Shown here piece by piece: positions 42,479-42,656 of a stretch of DNA of 42,656 nt. Source of the stretch: Planctomycetota bacterium (GTDB taxonomy: Bacteria; Planctomycetota; UBA1135; GCA-002686595); contig JAQWJQ010000113.1 of assembly GCA_029248265.1 (NCBI GenBank), positions 1 to 42,656 on the forward strand, written 5' to 3'. A model generated the notes under the pieces. That model had not been told where the DNA came from and ran no database searches. It saw nothing but the letters and a program-made list of their open reading frames with translations. Made by a program: the position numbers and the translations under genes. The number at the start of each line of letters is the position of its first letter. Position 1 is the stretch's first letter.

Positions 42479-42656
42479 ATGATCCAGCGCAAGAAACGAA
42501 TCGTGCTGTTTATGCCCCACCGGGCCGATCCGGAGGAGGGTGTGCGGGTTGCCGCAGACCTCCTGCCCCTCGAGCTACTTCAGATCGCGGCCTGGCCCGT
42601 GCAGGAGGGCTACGAGGTCGTGATCGTCGACGCCATGGTCCATGACGACTACATGG
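42479..42656 (+). CDS. Start of a probable B12-binding-type radical SAM protein (partial)
   Basis: Fifty-nine codons are visible before the window ends. MIQRKKRIVLFMPHRADPEE, then LLPLELLQIAAWPVQEGYEV and VIVDAMVHDD follow the Rossmann-like pattern at the N-terminus of cobalamin-binding radical SAM proteins, where the first strand is followed by P-L-x-L and a helix. The radical SAM cysteines would lie beyond the window, so the assignment rests on the N-terminal domain only. The start ATG at 42479 is well placed for the first beta strand. Confidence 0.7.
   Translation, partial: MIQRKKRIVLFMPHRADPEEGVRVAADLLPLELLQIAAWPVQEGYEVVIVDAMVHDDYM

Overview
This is a very GC-rich bacterial chromosomal segment (coding frames show strong G/C bias at third positions) packed with mostly short-gapped or overlapping genes. 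The mix suggests a member of the Planctomycetota or a close relative: a secreted cyclase-like repeat protein, FG-GAP and HEAT-like secreted proteins, SurA-like proteins, few strong Shine-Dalgarno sequences, and several small families I cannot name. This is inference; no rRNA or single marker gene settles it. No insertion sequence, phage gene, integrase or CRISPR array was seen. Nearly all well-recognised genes are housekeeping genes.

Layout. 1-4010 (+): the tail of an unknown gene, a PadR regulator overlapping a polytopic membrane protein with a permease-prefix-like N-terminus, then a secreted FG-GAP protein with an HExxH peptidase-like end. 4214-7123 (-): glycine dehydrogenase GcvP. 7412-15824 (+): Nudix protein, Gfo/Idh/MocA oxidoreductase, radical SAM/SPASM-like protein, family 9 glycosyltransferase, phosphoenolpyruvate carboxylase, orphan LuxR-type response regulator and a B3/4-domain protein, with 4-bp overlaps at two junctions. 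15955-18601 (-, except one small + gene): tRNA-Pro(GGG) and the phospholipid-precursor operon plsY-gpsA plus a four-helix membrane protein. 18684-21591 (+): hydantoinase/oxoprolinase-like protein and a PhzF-family protein.

21683-31071 (-): a long co-directional run, in transcription order ruvC, MinD/ParA ATPase, helix-hairpin-helix membrane protein, a nadC fusion, VanZ-like protein, purB, TIM-barrel protein, DHH phosphoesterase, thiD and tRNA-Gly(GCC). 31165-34393 (+): ispD-ispF of the MEP isoprenoid pathway, then a secreted cyclase-like repeat protein. 34459-38350 (-): MsbA-type ABC exporter and a SurA-like exported protein. 38606-42178 (+): a tightly overlapping set of four genes (unknown protein, SurA-like lipoprotein, HEAT-like exported protein, peptidase-like exported protein). 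42479-end (+): start of a probable B12-binding radical SAM protein.

Most unusual features: (1) quinolinate phosphoribosyltransferase (NadC) fused in one uninterrupted frame to an RsbW-like HATPase domain, linking NAD synthesis to a domain normally found in anti-sigma regulators; (2) the compact exported-protein cluster 38606-42178 facing a second SurA-like gene; (3) the FG-GAP/HExxH protein; (4) the Nudix/oxidoreductase/radical SAM set. Functions beyond family membership are inference.
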